52,058 nucleotides of DNA from Xanthomarina gelatinilytica (GCF_000348685.1 NZ_ANLA01000029.1:1-52058); one strand, 5' to 3'; shown: positions 23,079-32,502, counted from the first letter of the stretch. Translations and numbers: made by a program. The notes: generated by a model not told the origin, from the letters alone.

Positions 23079-23861
23079 TTAAAAATCTTTCTTTTTAGAT
23101 TTAAAAATAATCCTGAAAACTGGCATAAGAACCCAAACTGTAAGCATGGCAATTGATACAATTAAGCCAAAATTGGTACCAAAAAACTGTTTAAAGATGG
23201 CTCCTGTGTAACCCAATAATGCAGAGATATCCAGTTTTAACAAAATAAGTGTCCTGGATAAGTCTATAGGGTTTAGCATGGTTCCTATTAAGGAGAGCTT
23301 ATCCAACGGATAGTCTTCAAACAAAATCAAGGACATTAAAAAGATACCATCGTAAATAATGGCAAGAAACAGCCACAACAGGATGGCATAACCAAAGCCT
23401 TTAATTTTATTTTCGTTGGACAAGGCAATGTTGAAAGCCAAGGCAGAGAAAATAAAGGTTAAAAAGGCACCTGTTATCAACAGTAAGGAAAAATCCCAAA
23501 TGGCTGTGGATTTAAAGAGACCGTAAAATATGAATGGTATTCCCAATCCCAAAACTAAACTCATGGACAACGAAATGGCGACGCCCAAATACTGTCCCAG
23601 AAAAATGGAAGATCGTTTTAAGGGTTGCGCCAAAAGAAGCTCTGTAAACTCTTTGGAGTTGTAGTAATACATTACTCCAAAAATGGTCCCTATTAATGGC
23701 ACCAACACAATAATGACGTTCATTAAGGTAATAACGGCTTTGGAGAGGTCGTTGTTTAAAAACAACAAAACGATACCCAATAATAAGTAAAATGCAAAAT
23801 AAACGTAGCTCCAACGGCTTCGCATTAAATCGTAAAAACTATATTTTAATATTTTAAGCAT
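23079..23861 (-). CDS. nosY: NosY, ABC permease of the nos cluster
   Basis: A 260-residue integral membrane protein with about six transmembrane helices, N-terminus LKILKYSFYDLMRSRWSYVY and the segment YYYNSKEFTELLLAQPLKRSSIFLGQ typical of NosY/ABC-2 permeases. With NosF it forms the ATP-driven complex that works with NosD to assemble the copper-sulphide centre of N2O reductase. The start overlaps nosF by 8 bp. It ends the minus-strand operon; the 115 bp after it has no clear terminator. Confidence 0.85.
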   Translation of the reverse strand: MLKILKYSFYDLMRSRWSYVYFAFYLLLGIVLLFLNNDLSKAVITLMNVIIVLVPLIGTIFGVMYYYNSKEFTELLLAQPLKRSSIFLGQYLGVAISLSMSLVLGLGIPFIFYGLFKSTAIWDFSLLLITGAFLTFIFSALAFNIALSNENKIKGFGYAILLWLFLAIIYDGIFLMSLILFEDYPLDKLSLIGTMLNPIDLSRTLILLKLDISALLGYTGAIFKQFFGTNFGLIVSIAMLTVWVLMPVFRIIFKSKKKDF

Positions 23862-24561
23862 GATTGTCTGTTAATATAGATGCGATGGCATGTTCGAAAT
23901 CTGGTTGATTGGTTTTGTTCTTAAGTTCGTTTATGCTTCCTTTGAAGTAAATTTTACCTTCAAGCAAAAACACAATTTCATCTGAAATTTCTTCAACAAA
24001 ACTCATAATATGAGAGGTTATTAAAATGGTTTTACCCTTGTCTTTTTCGGCTTGGATTAACTTTTTTAACCGAAGCAATGAAATGGGATCCAGTCCAGAG
24101 GTTGGCTCATCCAGTATCACCAAAGGACTATTGAACATAAATGTTAGTACCAAATTCACTTTTTGTTTGGTACCTCCAGAGAGATTGCCCAATTTTTTAT
24201 CTAAAAAAGGTTCCAATTTAAAAAGGCTGATCAATTCTTGGTCCAAGGTGGTGTTTCCACGCAAGTCCTTAATCATTTTTATCAACTCCTTTACCTTTAA
24301 ATTGCTAGGGAAATTGGCTATTTGGGGTAAATAATCTATTTTATGTCTGTATGCAGAACCGTTTTTTACGTTTTCTCCCATTACAGAAATAGAACCTTTA
24401 TTGGGAATGACCATTCCCAACAAGCATTTAATAAGAGTTGTTTTTCCGGAACCATTAGGGCCAAGAACAGCAAAGATACCTCCTTCGCTTATCTCTAGAT
24501 CGAGACCGCTTAAAACCTGGTTCTTCCCGAATTTTTTATGTAAATTTTGAATGCTTACCAT
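23854..24561 (-). CDS. nosF: NosF, ABC ATPase of the nos cluster
   Basis: A 235-residue ABC ATPase: Walker A GPNGSGKT at 34-41, signature LSGGTKQKVNL, Walker B LVILDEPTSGLDP and the H-loop ITSH. It energises NosY during maturation of NosZ. The start overlaps the end of nosD by 7 bp and its end overlaps nosY, so the three are translationally coupled. Confidence 0.9.
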   Translation of the reverse strand: MVSIQNLHKKFGKNQVLSGLDLEISEGGIFAVLGPNGSGKTTLIKCLLGMVIPNKGSISVMGENVKNGSAYRHKIDYLPQIANFPSNLKVKELIKMIKDLRGNTTLDQELISLFKLEPFLDKKLGNLSGGTKQKVNLVLTFMFNSPLVILDEPTSGLDPISLLRLKKLIQAEKDKGKTILITSHIMSFVEEISDEIVFLLEGKIYFKGSINELKNKTNQPDFEHAIASILTDNHA

Positions 24562-25790
24562 GTAATTCTTTTCATTTTAGGGTTGTTATCCAGTAAATTG
24601 TCTGGTGTAAAAACTGGCGATACTTTTTCGGAGAAATCAATAATATCTATAAACAAGCTACGCAGTAAAATAATGGTTTCTGGTGTTCTGTTTACTATAT
24701 ATGAAAAGAGCTTGACAGGTCTGTATGGTATGTCTCCAATACCGTTTTTGTTCAAATCGTAACCTGTGTAATTGCTCCAGTAGTTTTTATCGAAAATGTT
24801 ATCGTTAATATTGCTGTTATAGGAAATATCAAAGGAATTGTACAAGAAATTGTTGCTGATAAAATGATTGGTATAGCAAGCGCCACGCACTTTTACAGCC
24901 CAACCATTGTTAATAAAATCGTTGTTGATATAATTAATCCTGTTGGATCCCTCTATGTTGATCCCTATGGTATTGTTAGAAAAAATATTGCCCTTAATTT
25001 CGGCATCGTTTATCTCTTTTAAGAGCAAACCATAAGATGCAGTCCCCCAGTTTTCTTTAAAAACATTGTTGTACATTTTTATTTTCTTTGAAAACATGAC
25101 AGCCACTCCTGCTCCATTGTTTTCGAAGGTATTGTCTTGGTAAATATCATCGTTAGAGAACATGAAGTGCAGGCCATACCTAATATTGTTTGCACTAACA
25201 TTGTTTTTTATGGTACAAAAGTCTGAGAATTCCAGATAAATCCCATCACGAACGCGTTCTACAAAATTATGTTCAATTTCAACGTTTTTGCTGTACCATA
25301 ATTGAATACCATTTCCTGAGTTATACTCTTCTACGGCATCCCCTATTATTTTATTGTGAAAGATTTTTCCGTTTTGTGATTTTTCAATGTAAATACCAAA
25401 AAACAGTTTTTCCAGGACCAGGTTTTTAATAACAAAGTCCTTGCTCCTTTTTACCCGAATAGCTGCATAATCTTCGGTATAACTGGTACCAACATTAATA
25501 ATGAACAGGCCATCTACAGTAACACTGTCTGAAACAACGGTGATAATTTCACCTTTCATTTCGCCATCTATTACAGGATAGTCTTTACCAATAATGGTCA
25601 AAGGTTTATCTACAAGTATATCGTGTTCTTTGTAGGTGCCTTTTTTTATAACAATGGTATCAAAATCCTTAGCAACTTTTATGGCATCTTTTACGTTTGA
25701 AACCGGACATTTCTCACAGACCTCAATGGTTTGTGCATGCAAAAAGCTGGCTAAAAAGATAGCTATAAAAGATACAATTTTAATTTTCAT
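24555..25790 (-). CDS. nosD: NosD, periplasmic copper-centre maturation protein
   Basis: A 411-residue protein from the ATG at 25790, where a signal peptide follows (cut near FLHAQ); a longer frame to 25823 would overlap nosL and spoil the signal. The body is a right-handed parallel beta-helix with many repeats of the N-x-I-x-x-N-x-F kind (CASH/NosD domain). It delivers sulphur or copper species to NosZ together with NosFY. VCEKCP just after the signal could bind metal. Its start follows the nosL stop codon directly. Confidence 0.9.
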   Translation of the reverse strand: MKIKIVSFIAIFLASFLHAQTIEVCEKCPVSNVKDAIKVAKDFDTIVIKKGTYKEHDILVDKPLTIIGKDYPVIDGEMKGEIITVVSDSVTVDGLFIINVGTSYTEDYAAIRVKRSKDFVIKNLVLEKLFFGIYIEKSQNGKIFHNKIIGDAVEEYNSGNGIQLWYSKNVEIEHNFVERVRDGIYLEFSDFCTIKNNVSANNIRYGLHFMFSNDDIYQDNTFENNGAGVAVMFSKKIKMYNNVFKENWGTASYGLLLKEINDAEIKGNIFSNNTIGINIEGSNRINYINNDFINNGWAVKVRGACYTNHFISNNFLYNSFDISYNSNINDNIFDKNYWSNYTGYDLNKNGIGDIPYRPVKLFSYIVNRTPETIILLRSLFIDIIDFSEKVSPVFTPDNLLDNNPKMKRITW

Positions 25791-25791
25791 G

Positions 25792-26232
25792 CTAGTTTTC
25801 TTTAAAATGAACCAATAATTCATTCCAGGTGTAAAGTGTCCCTCCTTTTTCTTCTTGAACGTTTTGAGCGTCTTCTTTGGTCTTAAAAGCTGTTAAAAAA
25901 GCTCCCATAGGACTTGGAACATTTTTACTGATTAAAAAAGTAGCTTGAGTAGCATCTACAAGTATTTCTGGTTCTGTATAGACGTTGGTTAGGTAACTTT
26001 TTACTTCGGCAGCATCAAAGTCTTCCATAAAGTTTATCATGCATTCAGAAGCATCAAACTTGTAAATCTTACCTTTATTGGTTACAATTTCTGCAGCGTG
26101 AACCTTATCTACTATGGTCATTTTACAAAAATGGCAGCCATCTTTTCCGTAATCTATAGCTTGTGGCCCAACATTGCAACTGGTTAATACCAATAGTAGT
26201 ACCACAAAGGAAATGTGTTTAAATCTTTGCAT
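25792..26232 (-). CDS. nosL: NosL, copper chaperone lipoprotein
   Basis: A 146-residue lipoprotein (lipobox LTSC, Cys19) with the NosL metal motif CHFCKM (Cys33, Cys36, Met38) and the later FDASECMINFM segment. NosL binds Cu(I) and supplies the CuZ site of N2O reductase. It lies between the nos membrane protein and nosD as in other clade II clusters. Length is normal. Confidence 0.92.
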   Translation of the reverse strand: MQRFKHISFVVLLLVLTSCNVGPQAIDYGKDGCHFCKMTIVDKVHAAEIVTNKGKIYKFDASECMINFMEDFDAAEVKSYLTNVYTEPEILVDATQATFLISKNVPSPMGAFLTAFKTKEDAQNVQEEKGGTLYTWNELLVHFKEN

Positions 26233-26255
26233 TATTTTAGTGTTTTTTTTAATCT

Positions 26256-26885
26256 CTAGGAGATTACTCTCCCGTGTTTTTTTAAGCTGAACCTTCTGCC
26301 TAACCAGAAAGCCACAAGTGTTAACGACATCCCTACAAACATAAGGTATCCACCAATATGAGGCAAGGAAGTTACATCAAAATTAAGTAATTTTTGGTGA
26401 CCGAATAATGGTGGCTTATACGTCATAGGTGAACCATCTGGGTTTGTTACTTTTATAATGGCATGTGGATCTAGATCACTACCATAGGATATTAACCAAT
26501 TATTAAAATCGTACATGCCTAAGATACCTAATACAGACATAAGTACAAACCAACCTAGAAAATATTTATAACTTATTTTCTCAAAAAAGCCTAATAAACC
26601 AATAGCTACACCTAAAACAACCATCCCTATAATAACTTTAGGGAACACGGCAAATTCCCACATATCTTCAGGTTTAGGTATCGTTTTCATTCCAATATAG
26701 TGGTTTAACCCATCAATATTTTGAAGGTCAAACTCAGACACTCCTTTAATTCCTTGAATGTAAATATTCATTCCTAGAGGTTCAGGGTATTGAGGAGCAC
26801 CAAGCATGATGTTCCAAAGTGGAAATTTAAAAAGTCCCAACAACAATAAAGAACCTAAAACCATTACAATTCCAGCCTTTTTCAT
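26256..26885 (-). CDS. Membrane protein of the nos cluster
   Basis: A 209-residue inner-membrane protein with four likely helices (about 5-22, 83-102, 108-128 and 178-196) and a long first periplasmic loop carrying PQYPEPLGMNIYIQG and the motif GLNHYIGM. The motif with His and Met could hold copper. It directly follows nosZ, where clade II clusters have NosB-type membrane proteins, but I cannot state equivalence to NosB. A hairpin between nosZ and this gene (26938-26965) may lower its expression relative to nosZ. Confidence 0.65.
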   Translation of the reverse strand: MKKAGIVMVLGSLLLLGLFKFPLWNIMLGAPQYPEPLGMNIYIQGIKGVSEFDLQNIDGLNHYIGMKTIPKPEDMWEFAVFPKVIIGMVVLGVAIGLLGFFEKISYKYFLGWFVLMSVLGILGMYDFNNWLISYGSDLDPHAIIKVTNPDGSPMTYKPPLFGHQKLLNFDVTSLPHIGGYLMFVGMSLTLVAFWLGRRFSLKKHGRVIS

Positions 26886-26937
26886 AAAATTAATACTTAT
26901 TTATTAACCATTTAGTTAATAGTGTTTTAAAAAGAAA

Positions 26938-26965
26938 GGCGAGAGCGATATATTCAACTCTCGCC
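26938..26965 (-). terminator. Hairpin after nosZ (partial terminator)
   Basis: GGCGAGAG and CTCTCGCC form a perfect 8-bp stem with a 12-base loop. On the minus strand it is followed by TTCTTTTT. No new promoter is visible before the next gene, so it should act as a leaky terminator or as a 3' stabiliser of the nosZ message. Confidence 0.65.
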
Positions 26966-27026
26966 TTAGAGTAGGAAAATAAACACTAAAACAAAATTTT
27001 CCTAAGCTTTATTTATATCTAAACTT

Positions 27027-28985
27027 TTATTCGCCTAGAGACCAAGACAATTCAATATCGGAGTCTGCTGGAGACACACGGATATAACCTTGCATTTCTT
27101 GGTGTAAAGCAGAACAGAAGTCTGTACAATAGAATGGCCACACACCAACTTGCTTAGCTTCCCAAGTTAAGGTTCTTGTTTGTCCAGGCATGATTAATAA
27201 TTCGGCATTATTAGCTCCAATCATTGCAAAACCATGAGGTACATCAAAATCTTGCTCTAAGTTAGTAATATGGAAAAATACTTTATCACCTACTTTAACA
27301 CCTTCAATATTATCTGGTGAGAAGTGACTACGTATCATGGTCATATAGATATGTACGTTATTACCATCTCTAACTACTTTTCCTTCAGCATCGCTTAAGG
27401 TTTTTCTTGGATGTTCGTTTTCAGCGAGTTTAAAGATTTTTTGGGATTGATCTTTAATGATTTCTGCTGGAATAGCCGCTGCATAGTGCGGTTCTCCGTG
27501 TGTTGGGAAATCGTATATCAATTCCATTTTATCTCCCGAAATATCATATAACTGAGCAGAATGCTCCATCTCAGGACCTGTTGGTAAATAACGGTCTTTT
27601 GTTATTTTGTTCATAGCAAACATGTACTTGCCAAATGGTTCTCTAGAGTTTCCTCCAGGAATGGCTAAGTGACCAACTGAGTAGTATGTTGGTTTTCTGT
27701 CAATAACTTCCCATGTACCCAATTTCCATTTTACAACTTCAGAAGAAATAAAGAAGGTAGTATAAGCATTTCCTTTACCGTCAAATTCGGTGTGTAAAGG
27801 GCCTAAACCTGGTTGCTCTACAGAACCTGCCAATACATCTTCGAATTTTAAGATAGGAATACCATAGGCATCTCCATCAAACTTTTTGTTTTCAATGGCA
27901 TCAATCATTTTAGTAAATGAATGCACTGTTAAGTTGGCTGATAATTTACCGTTACCAACAATATATTCTCCAGTAGGATCTACATCACAACCATGAGGAG
28001 ATTTTGGTGTTGGCAATAAGAATACAGCACCAGGAACTTCAGAAGGGTTTACCACACGAACTTCGTTTTTCATGGTAGATGTTGCAGTGTGAGTTACATC
28101 ACTGTGCAAATTATGAGCATATTTTGCTGGCATCATCGTTCCACCACCATTATTAACGTATTCTTCGATTTTTTTCCAGTTAATGGCTGCAATAAAATCT
28201 TTATCGTTTTGAGATGCATTAACCTCTAACAGAGAGTTTGCTTCTTCAGTATTATAGGTTGTAAAGAAAAACCATCCGTGAGATTTTCCACGTCCTGGGT
28301 GAGATAAATCGTAGTTAAATCCTGGCATTAACACTTGGAATTTAATATCCATATGTCCATGTTCCGGATCTACAGAGATAAATGTTAAAGCTCCTTTAAA
28401 GTTTCCTTTATAGTCTTTAATAGACATATCTCTTTGTGGTACTGGAACAGAGAAACGTGTTCCTGCAACTACATACTCTGTATTTTCTGTGATAAAAGAA
28501 GAACTGTGGTTACCAGCACTGTTTGGAACTTCAATGATTTCTTCAGTTTCAAAAGTGGTTAAACTAATTCTGGCAATACGAGGTGTATTGTTACCATTAA
28601 TAAAAATCCAACGACCATCTAATTTACCATTAGTTTGAGAGATGTCTGGGTGATGTGAATCGTCCCAAGGCACAAAGCCATAAGAAGTTTCTAACATAGG
28701 TTTGGTTTCTTCAGAATACCCGTAACCATTGGTAGGGAATTGAGAGAATACTGGAATTTCTTTAAACATTCTTCCAGATGGTAATCCGTACACTGTAAGG
28801 TTACCACTATATCCTCCAGAAAGAAACGCATAATGCGAATCGTGTTCACCTGGAGCAATGTATACCTTCTCGGCATTACTTGAACTTAAAGCTCCATTAG
28901 ATTTGTTCGACTTTTGATCATTACAACTTGTAAAAGCTACCGCTGTAAAGAAAAGTCCAATTGATAATTTAAAAAAGTTTTTCAT
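27027..28985 (-). CDS. nosZ: Nitrous oxide reductase NosZ, clade II-like
   Basis: A 652-residue periplasmic enzyme reducing N2O to N2. It has a Sec-type signal with a lipobox-like TSC near residue 20 and no twin-arginine motif, which is the clade II pattern. The C-terminal cupredoxin holds the CuA site: Cys620, Cys624, His628 and Met631 in FYCTDFCSALHQEM. CuZ histidines appear in the propeller at DSHYAF, DDSHHPD, AHNLHSD, SPHGCD, PLHTEF and GEPHYA. Upstream in the operon are a cytochrome c (electron donor) and a fasciclin lipoprotein; downstream are the maturation genes. All key ligands appear present. Confidence 0.95.
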   Translation of the reverse strand: MKNFFKLSIGLFFTAVAFTSCNDQKSNKSNGALSSSNAEKVYIAPGEHDSHYAFLSGGYSGNLTVYGLPSGRMFKEIPVFSQFPTNGYGYSEETKPMLETSYGFVPWDDSHHPDISQTNGKLDGRWIFINGNNTPRIARISLTTFETEEIIEVPNSAGNHSSSFITENTEYVVAGTRFSVPVPQRDMSIKDYKGNFKGALTFISVDPEHGHMDIKFQVLMPGFNYDLSHPGRGKSHGWFFFTTYNTEEANSLLEVNASQNDKDFIAAINWKKIEEYVNNGGGTMMPAKYAHNLHSDVTHTATSTMKNEVRVVNPSEVPGAVFLLPTPKSPHGCDVDPTGEYIVGNGKLSANLTVHSFTKMIDAIENKKFDGDAYGIPILKFEDVLAGSVEQPGLGPLHTEFDGKGNAYTTFFISSEVVKWKLGTWEVIDRKPTYYSVGHLAIPGGNSREPFGKYMFAMNKITKDRYLPTGPEMEHSAQLYDISGDKMELIYDFPTHGEPHYAAAIPAEIIKDQSQKIFKLAENEHPRKTLSDAEGKVVRDGNNVHIYMTMIRSHFSPDNIEGVKVGDKVFFHITNLEQDFDVPHGFAMIGANNAELLIMPGQTRTLTWEAKQVGVWPFYCTDFCSALHQEMQGYIRVSPADSDIELSWSLGE

Positions 28986-29012
28986 AAGAATGATATTTAT
29001 TAGTGTTTAATT

Positions 29013-29591
29013 TTAATTAGGTAAAATAACTTTATCCACCACATGAACGATTCCGTTACCTGCAGGAATGCTAGCTATAATTTTAGCTCCACCTACGTAA
29101 ACATCGTCTCCTTTAACTTCTACTGTAACATAGCCGTTATTAGCTTGTCCTAATTTTTTAAATTTCTTTAAAAAATCTTTAGAGTAGTTTCCAGGTGTTA
29201 CATGGTATTTTAAAATATTTGCTAAGGCATCTTTGTTTTCAGGTTTTAGTAAATCTTCTACGGTCCCTTCTGGCAAAGCAGCAAAAGCTTCGTTTGTTGG
29301 TGCAAATACCATTAATGGACCTGCATTTACCAAAGCGTTTTCCAGTTGAGCTGCTTGAACAGCTGCTACTAATGTAGTATGGTCTGGAGAACCTATGGCT
29401 ATTTGCAAGACATTTGGTACTGCCTCATCATCTTCAATAAAAGCTTGACCTTGTCTTTCAGGTGCTTCTGTAGAAGCTGCTTCGGTTGTGACTTGTGATT
29501 GTTCTGTTGTATTAGCTTCATTTTTACAGCTAATAAACAGAACAACTAAAAGAGCAGTGAATAAAAATTTAAGGTTAGTTGTTGTTTTCAT
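29013..29591 (-). CDS. Fasciclin (FAS1) domain lipoprotein
   Basis: A 192-residue lipoprotein (lipobox FISC near residue 22, Thr/Glu-rich linker) with one FAS1 domain at about 60-192: TTLVAAVQAAQLENAL, VFAPTNEAF, ILKYHVTPG and GIVHVVDKVILPN are the conserved blocks. Fasciclin proteins are adhesion or scaffold modules; this one sits between a cytochrome c and nosZ, so it may organise the N2O reductase at the membrane. Co-transcribed, with 8 bp to the gene before and 27 bp to nosZ. Confidence 0.85.
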   Translation of the reverse strand: MKTTTNLKFLFTALLVVLFISCKNEANTTEQSQVTTEAASTEAPERQGQAFIEDDEAVPNVLQIAIGSPDHTTLVAAVQAAQLENALVNAGPLMVFAPTNEAFAALPEGTVEDLLKPENKDALANILKYHVTPGNYSKDFLKKFKKLGQANNGYVTVEVKGDDVYVGGAKIIASIPAGNGIVHVVDKVILPN

Positions 29592-29599
29592 AATATGAA

Positions 29600-30106
29600 T
29601 TATTTAAGTGTTCTAAAGTACTCTAAAACAGCTCTAGCTTCATCTTCTGTTAAGTTTTGGTTAGCCATTGGGGAACCGTTAAACTCAATTAACAATTCTT
29701 TTGCCAAAGGATCGTTTTGCACCATTTCTTCAGGATTTAAAATCATGTTCATAATCCATTCTGGTGTTCTACGCTCTAAGATACCTGTAGGAGCTGGACC
29801 AATGAATTTTTTGTCAACTCTATGGCAAGCTGTACACATTTTTTTATAAATGTCTTCACCTTTGGTAGCCATACTTTGGTCTATGTCTGCAGGTAACTCT
29901 ACCGATTTGATAGGCCCAACCCCTTTATTGGTTAGATCTATTTTTTCGGAAGCTTTTACTGTTTCAACTTTTGGCGCTTCTTCCTTTTTCTCAGTTGGCG
30001 CCTTTTTTTGGTAAGAAAATGTTTCTTCTTTTTTTTCTTCTTTTCCTCCACAACTTACAAGTAGTGAAATAAATAAAACGGTAATAATTTTTAGTGTTAA
30101 CTTCAT
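29600..30106 (-). CDS. Lipoprotein cytochrome c of the nos operon
   Basis: A 168-residue lipoprotein (lipobox LLVSC, Cys19) with a Lys/Glu-rich tether and one class I cytochrome c domain: haem motif CTACH at 91-95, GPAPTGI, and a likely axial Met in NGSPMANQNL. It probably passes electrons to the CuA centre of NosZ. First gene of the nos operon, with the promoter and Crp/Fnr-type site just upstream. Confidence 0.88.
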   Translation of the reverse strand: MKLTLKIITVLFISLLVSCGGKEEKKEETFSYQKKAPTEKKEEAPKVETVKASEKIDLTNKGVGPIKSVELPADIDQSMATKGEDIYKKMCTACHRVDKKFIGPAPTGILERRTPEWIMNMILNPEEMVQNDPLAKELLIEFNGSPMANQNLTEDEARAVLEYFRTLK

Positions 30107-30129
30107 GATATATATTTAATTTAATAGGA

Positions 30130-30173
30130 CAAATTTAAGGGCTATCTATAAAACAAAATATGACATTAATCAT
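30130..30173 (-). promoter_or_regulatory. nos operon promoter with Crp/Fnr-type site
   Basis: Minus-strand -7 box TAAATTTG (30130-30137) with a TTTTG element at 30154-30158, and the site ATGATTAATGTCAT (30160-30173) centred 29.5 bp upstream of the box, i.e. about -41 from the expected start. That is the class II position for Crp/Fnr activators. Confidence 0.7.
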
Positions 30174-30203
30174 ATTTAGGATTATTTCATCTTTTTTTAT
30201 AAA

Positions 30204-30235
30204 AAAAAGGGTTGAAACAAAGTTCAACCCTTTTT
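30204..30235. terminator. Terminator of hemN-usp, beside the nos promoter
   Basis: AAAAAGGGTTGAA and TTCAACCCTTTTT form a 13-bp stem with T-runs on both strands, 35 bp past the stop at 30270. It insulates the nos operon from the hemN-usp operon. Confidence 0.9.
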
Positions 30236-30269
30236 CATCATGAAAAAGTTTCTTATGAAGAAAAAAAAA

Positions 30270-31103
30270 CTAAATTTTAAAAGTCATTACTGGTAAGGTG
30301 GAATGGTTGGCAATATCTTCAGAAATGCTTCCTTCAAAGAAGTGTGCTATGCCCTTTCTACCATGTGTTGCCACTGCTATTAAATCGGCTCCTATAACGT
30401 TGGAGAAATTTAAAATCCCTTTCTCAATGCTATAATCGTTTACATAATTCACTTCGTTCATTTTTTCAATGCCACCATCGGCTTTTCTTAGAAAAACCGC
30501 TACTTGTTTTTCTATCTCTGCCGAGCTTTTAAACTTAGAGCCTGGTAAATTTACATATACCAAGTGCATTTTAGCTCCCAGTTTTACAGCCATTTCTTTG
30601 GCTTTTACATATTGTTCTATGGCTTCTTCCGAAAAATCGCAAGCAAAAACCATGTTTTCGAAATCCATTAAAATAGGATTGTGTTTGATTATGAGCACTG
30701 GAATATCTGAATGCCTTACCACTTTTTCGGTATTGGAGCCAACCAGCACTTCTTTAAGTCCACTAGCCCCTTGAGACCCCATCACTATTAAATCGGCATG
30801 GTGTTCCTTGGCCACTTCGTTGACTTCGCTAAACACTTTAAAGTGTTTAACAATGGGTGTTACCGCAACTCCTTTAAGATATTCTTTGTTTAAAAAATCT
30901 TCGAATTTTTGTTCGGCCAATCTTAAAAAAAACAGAGATTCCATTTGTTTCATATTATCTGCTTTTGTTAAAACAGCATTGGAAATTTCCAGCATGTGCA
31001 ATGCTAAAATTTCGGCGTTGTTCTTTTTGGCCAACATGGATGCTGCTTCTAAAGCATATTCGGAATGCTCAGAAAAATCGACTGGTACAATTATTTTTTT
31101 CAT
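30270..31103 (-). CDS. Tandem-domain universal stress protein, second copy
   Basis: A 277-residue tandem UspA protein, same length and closely similar to the product of 22131-22964 (shared IIVPVDFSEHSEYALEAA start, GSQGASGLKEVLVGSNTEKV nucleotide motif and identical C-terminus NLPVMTFKI-like). It lies 16 bp after hemN, so it shares the Crp/Fnr-controlled hemN promoter. Likely a low-oxygen stress function. Confidence 0.9.
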   Translation of the reverse strand: MKKIIVPVDFSEHSEYALEAASMLAKKNNAEILALHMLEISNAVLTKADNMKQMESLFFLRLAEQKFEDFLNKEYLKGVAVTPIVKHFKVFSEVNEVAKEHHADLIVMGSQGASGLKEVLVGSNTEKVVRHSDIPVLIIKHNPILMDFENMVFACDFSEEAIEQYVKAKEMAVKLGAKMHLVYVNLPGSKFKSSAEIEKQVAVFLRKADGGIEKMNEVNYVNDYSIEKGILNFSNVIGADLIAVATHGRKGIAHFFEGSISEDIANHSTLPVMTFKI

Positions 31104-31119
31104 TTTTTTGGTTGTGTTT

Positions 31120-32484
31120 TTATATCGTCATAGAAAACAATTGGGTTTCTGGCATTTTTTCTTGCAATAACAAATCGAAAGCCATACAAATGTTCCTTAC
31201 AAATGGTTTTCCTTTTTCGGTTACCTGAAGGCTTGTGCTGTTTATTTCCAACAAACCATCTGTTTCCATTTCCTCCAGCTTTTTTAAAACTTCCGGAAGT
31301 TCTTTAAAATACTGTGCGTCTGAGTTCCAAGAAGTATAAAACTGGCACATTAGGTTTAAAATATGTTTCCTGATTGTGAGATCGATGTCATTTAAAATAT
31401 GACCTCTATATATAGGAATGATGTTTTCGTCTATTAAATGATAATATTCTTCCAGGCTTTTTACGTTTTGTGCAAAGCCATACCAGCTATCGCTTATGGA
31501 AGAAACTCCCAAGCCAATCATGGCCTGTGTTTTGGAAGCTGTATAGCCCATAAAATTCCTGTGTAGTTTTTGTTGCTCTATGGATTTGTACAATGAATCT
31601 GATTTAAGGGCAAAATGATCCATGCCAATTTCCACAAAGCCAGCTTCTGCAAGCAGCTCTTTACCTAGTTCATATTGTCTTCTTTTGGTTTCTGGAGTAG
31701 GTAAATCTTCTTCTTTAAAACCACGTTGCCCATTGCCTTTTATCCATGGTACATGTGCATAACTGTAAAATGCCAATCGGTCTGGCATAAGCTCTTTGGT
31801 TTTATTTATGGTTTCTTGAACATGTTCTATGGTTTGAAAAGGTAAACCAAAAATTATATCATGACTTACAGACGTGTAACCTATTTCCCTTGCTTGTTCT
31901 GTAACACGCTTGACATTTTCAAACGGTTGAATTCTATGAATGGCTATTTGAACGGTTTTGTTATAATCCTGAACTCCAAAACTAACACGTCTAAACCCTA
32001 AATCGTACAAGGTTTGCAAATGTTCTTTGGTCGTATTGTTTGGATGGCCTTCAAAACTAAACTCATAGCCTTCTGCCAAAGTTGCCCTTTTTAAAAGCCC
32101 TTCAATTAAACGCTTTAGGTTGTCTGTGGAAAAGAACGTTGGTGTGCCTCCACCCAAATGTATTTCTTTAATATTGGGTTTGGTATCAAACAACTTGCAA
32201 TATAAATCCCATTCTTTTAAAACAGCAGTTATATATGGCGACTCTACCTCGTGTCTTTTGGTGATACGCTTGTTACAACCACAAAAAGTGCACAGGCTCT
32301 CGCAAAAAGGCAAATGCAAATAAAGGCTTAATCCCTCTGTTTGGTTGCTTTCGTTAAAAGATTTTATTAAGGATTCTTTCCATTTTTTAGATGAAAAGGT
32401 GTTTATGTCCCAATAAGGAACCGTTGGATAGCTCGTGTATCGAGGTCCAGCTACATTATATTTATTTATTAAAGAGTTTTTCAT
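31120..32484 (-). CDS. hemN: Oxygen-independent coproporphyrinogen III oxidase HemN
   Basis: A 454-residue radical SAM enzyme that decarboxylates coproporphyrinogen III without oxygen in haem synthesis. From the ATG at 32484 the cluster motif is CESLCTFCGC (Cys61, Cys65, Cys68, Cys70), with the N-terminal YNVAGPRYTSYPTVPYW that marks true HemN and not HemW. A longer frame from TTG (32505) would start inside the -7 box, so I reject it. Co-transcribed with the universal stress protein. Needed when respiring N2O without oxygen, consistent with the shared upstream site. Confidence 0.92.
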   Translation of the reverse strand: MKNSLINKYNVAGPRYTSYPTVPYWDINTFSSKKWKESLIKSFNESNQTEGLSLYLHLPFCESLCTFCGCNKRITKRHEVESPYITAVLKEWDLYCKLFDTKPNIKEIHLGGGTPTFFSTDNLKRLIEGLLKRATLAEGYEFSFEGHPNNTTKEHLQTLYDLGFRRVSFGVQDYNKTVQIAIHRIQPFENVKRVTEQAREIGYTSVSHDIIFGLPFQTIEHVQETINKTKELMPDRLAFYSYAHVPWIKGNGQRGFKEEDLPTPETKRRQYELGKELLAEAGFVEIGMDHFALKSDSLYKSIEQQKLHRNFMGYTASKTQAMIGLGVSSISDSWYGFAQNVKSLEEYYHLIDENIIPIYRGHILNDIDLTIRKHILNLMCQFYTSWNSDAQYFKELPEVLKKLEEMETDGLLEINSTSLQVTEKGKPFVRNICMAFDLLLQEKMPETQLFSMTI

Positions 32485-32502
32485 ACCTAAACAATTCAGG
32501 TA

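Noticed and set aside
25788-25823. Longer N-terminus of NosD
   Set aside because: Would overlap nosL and place charged residues before a clear signal peptide.
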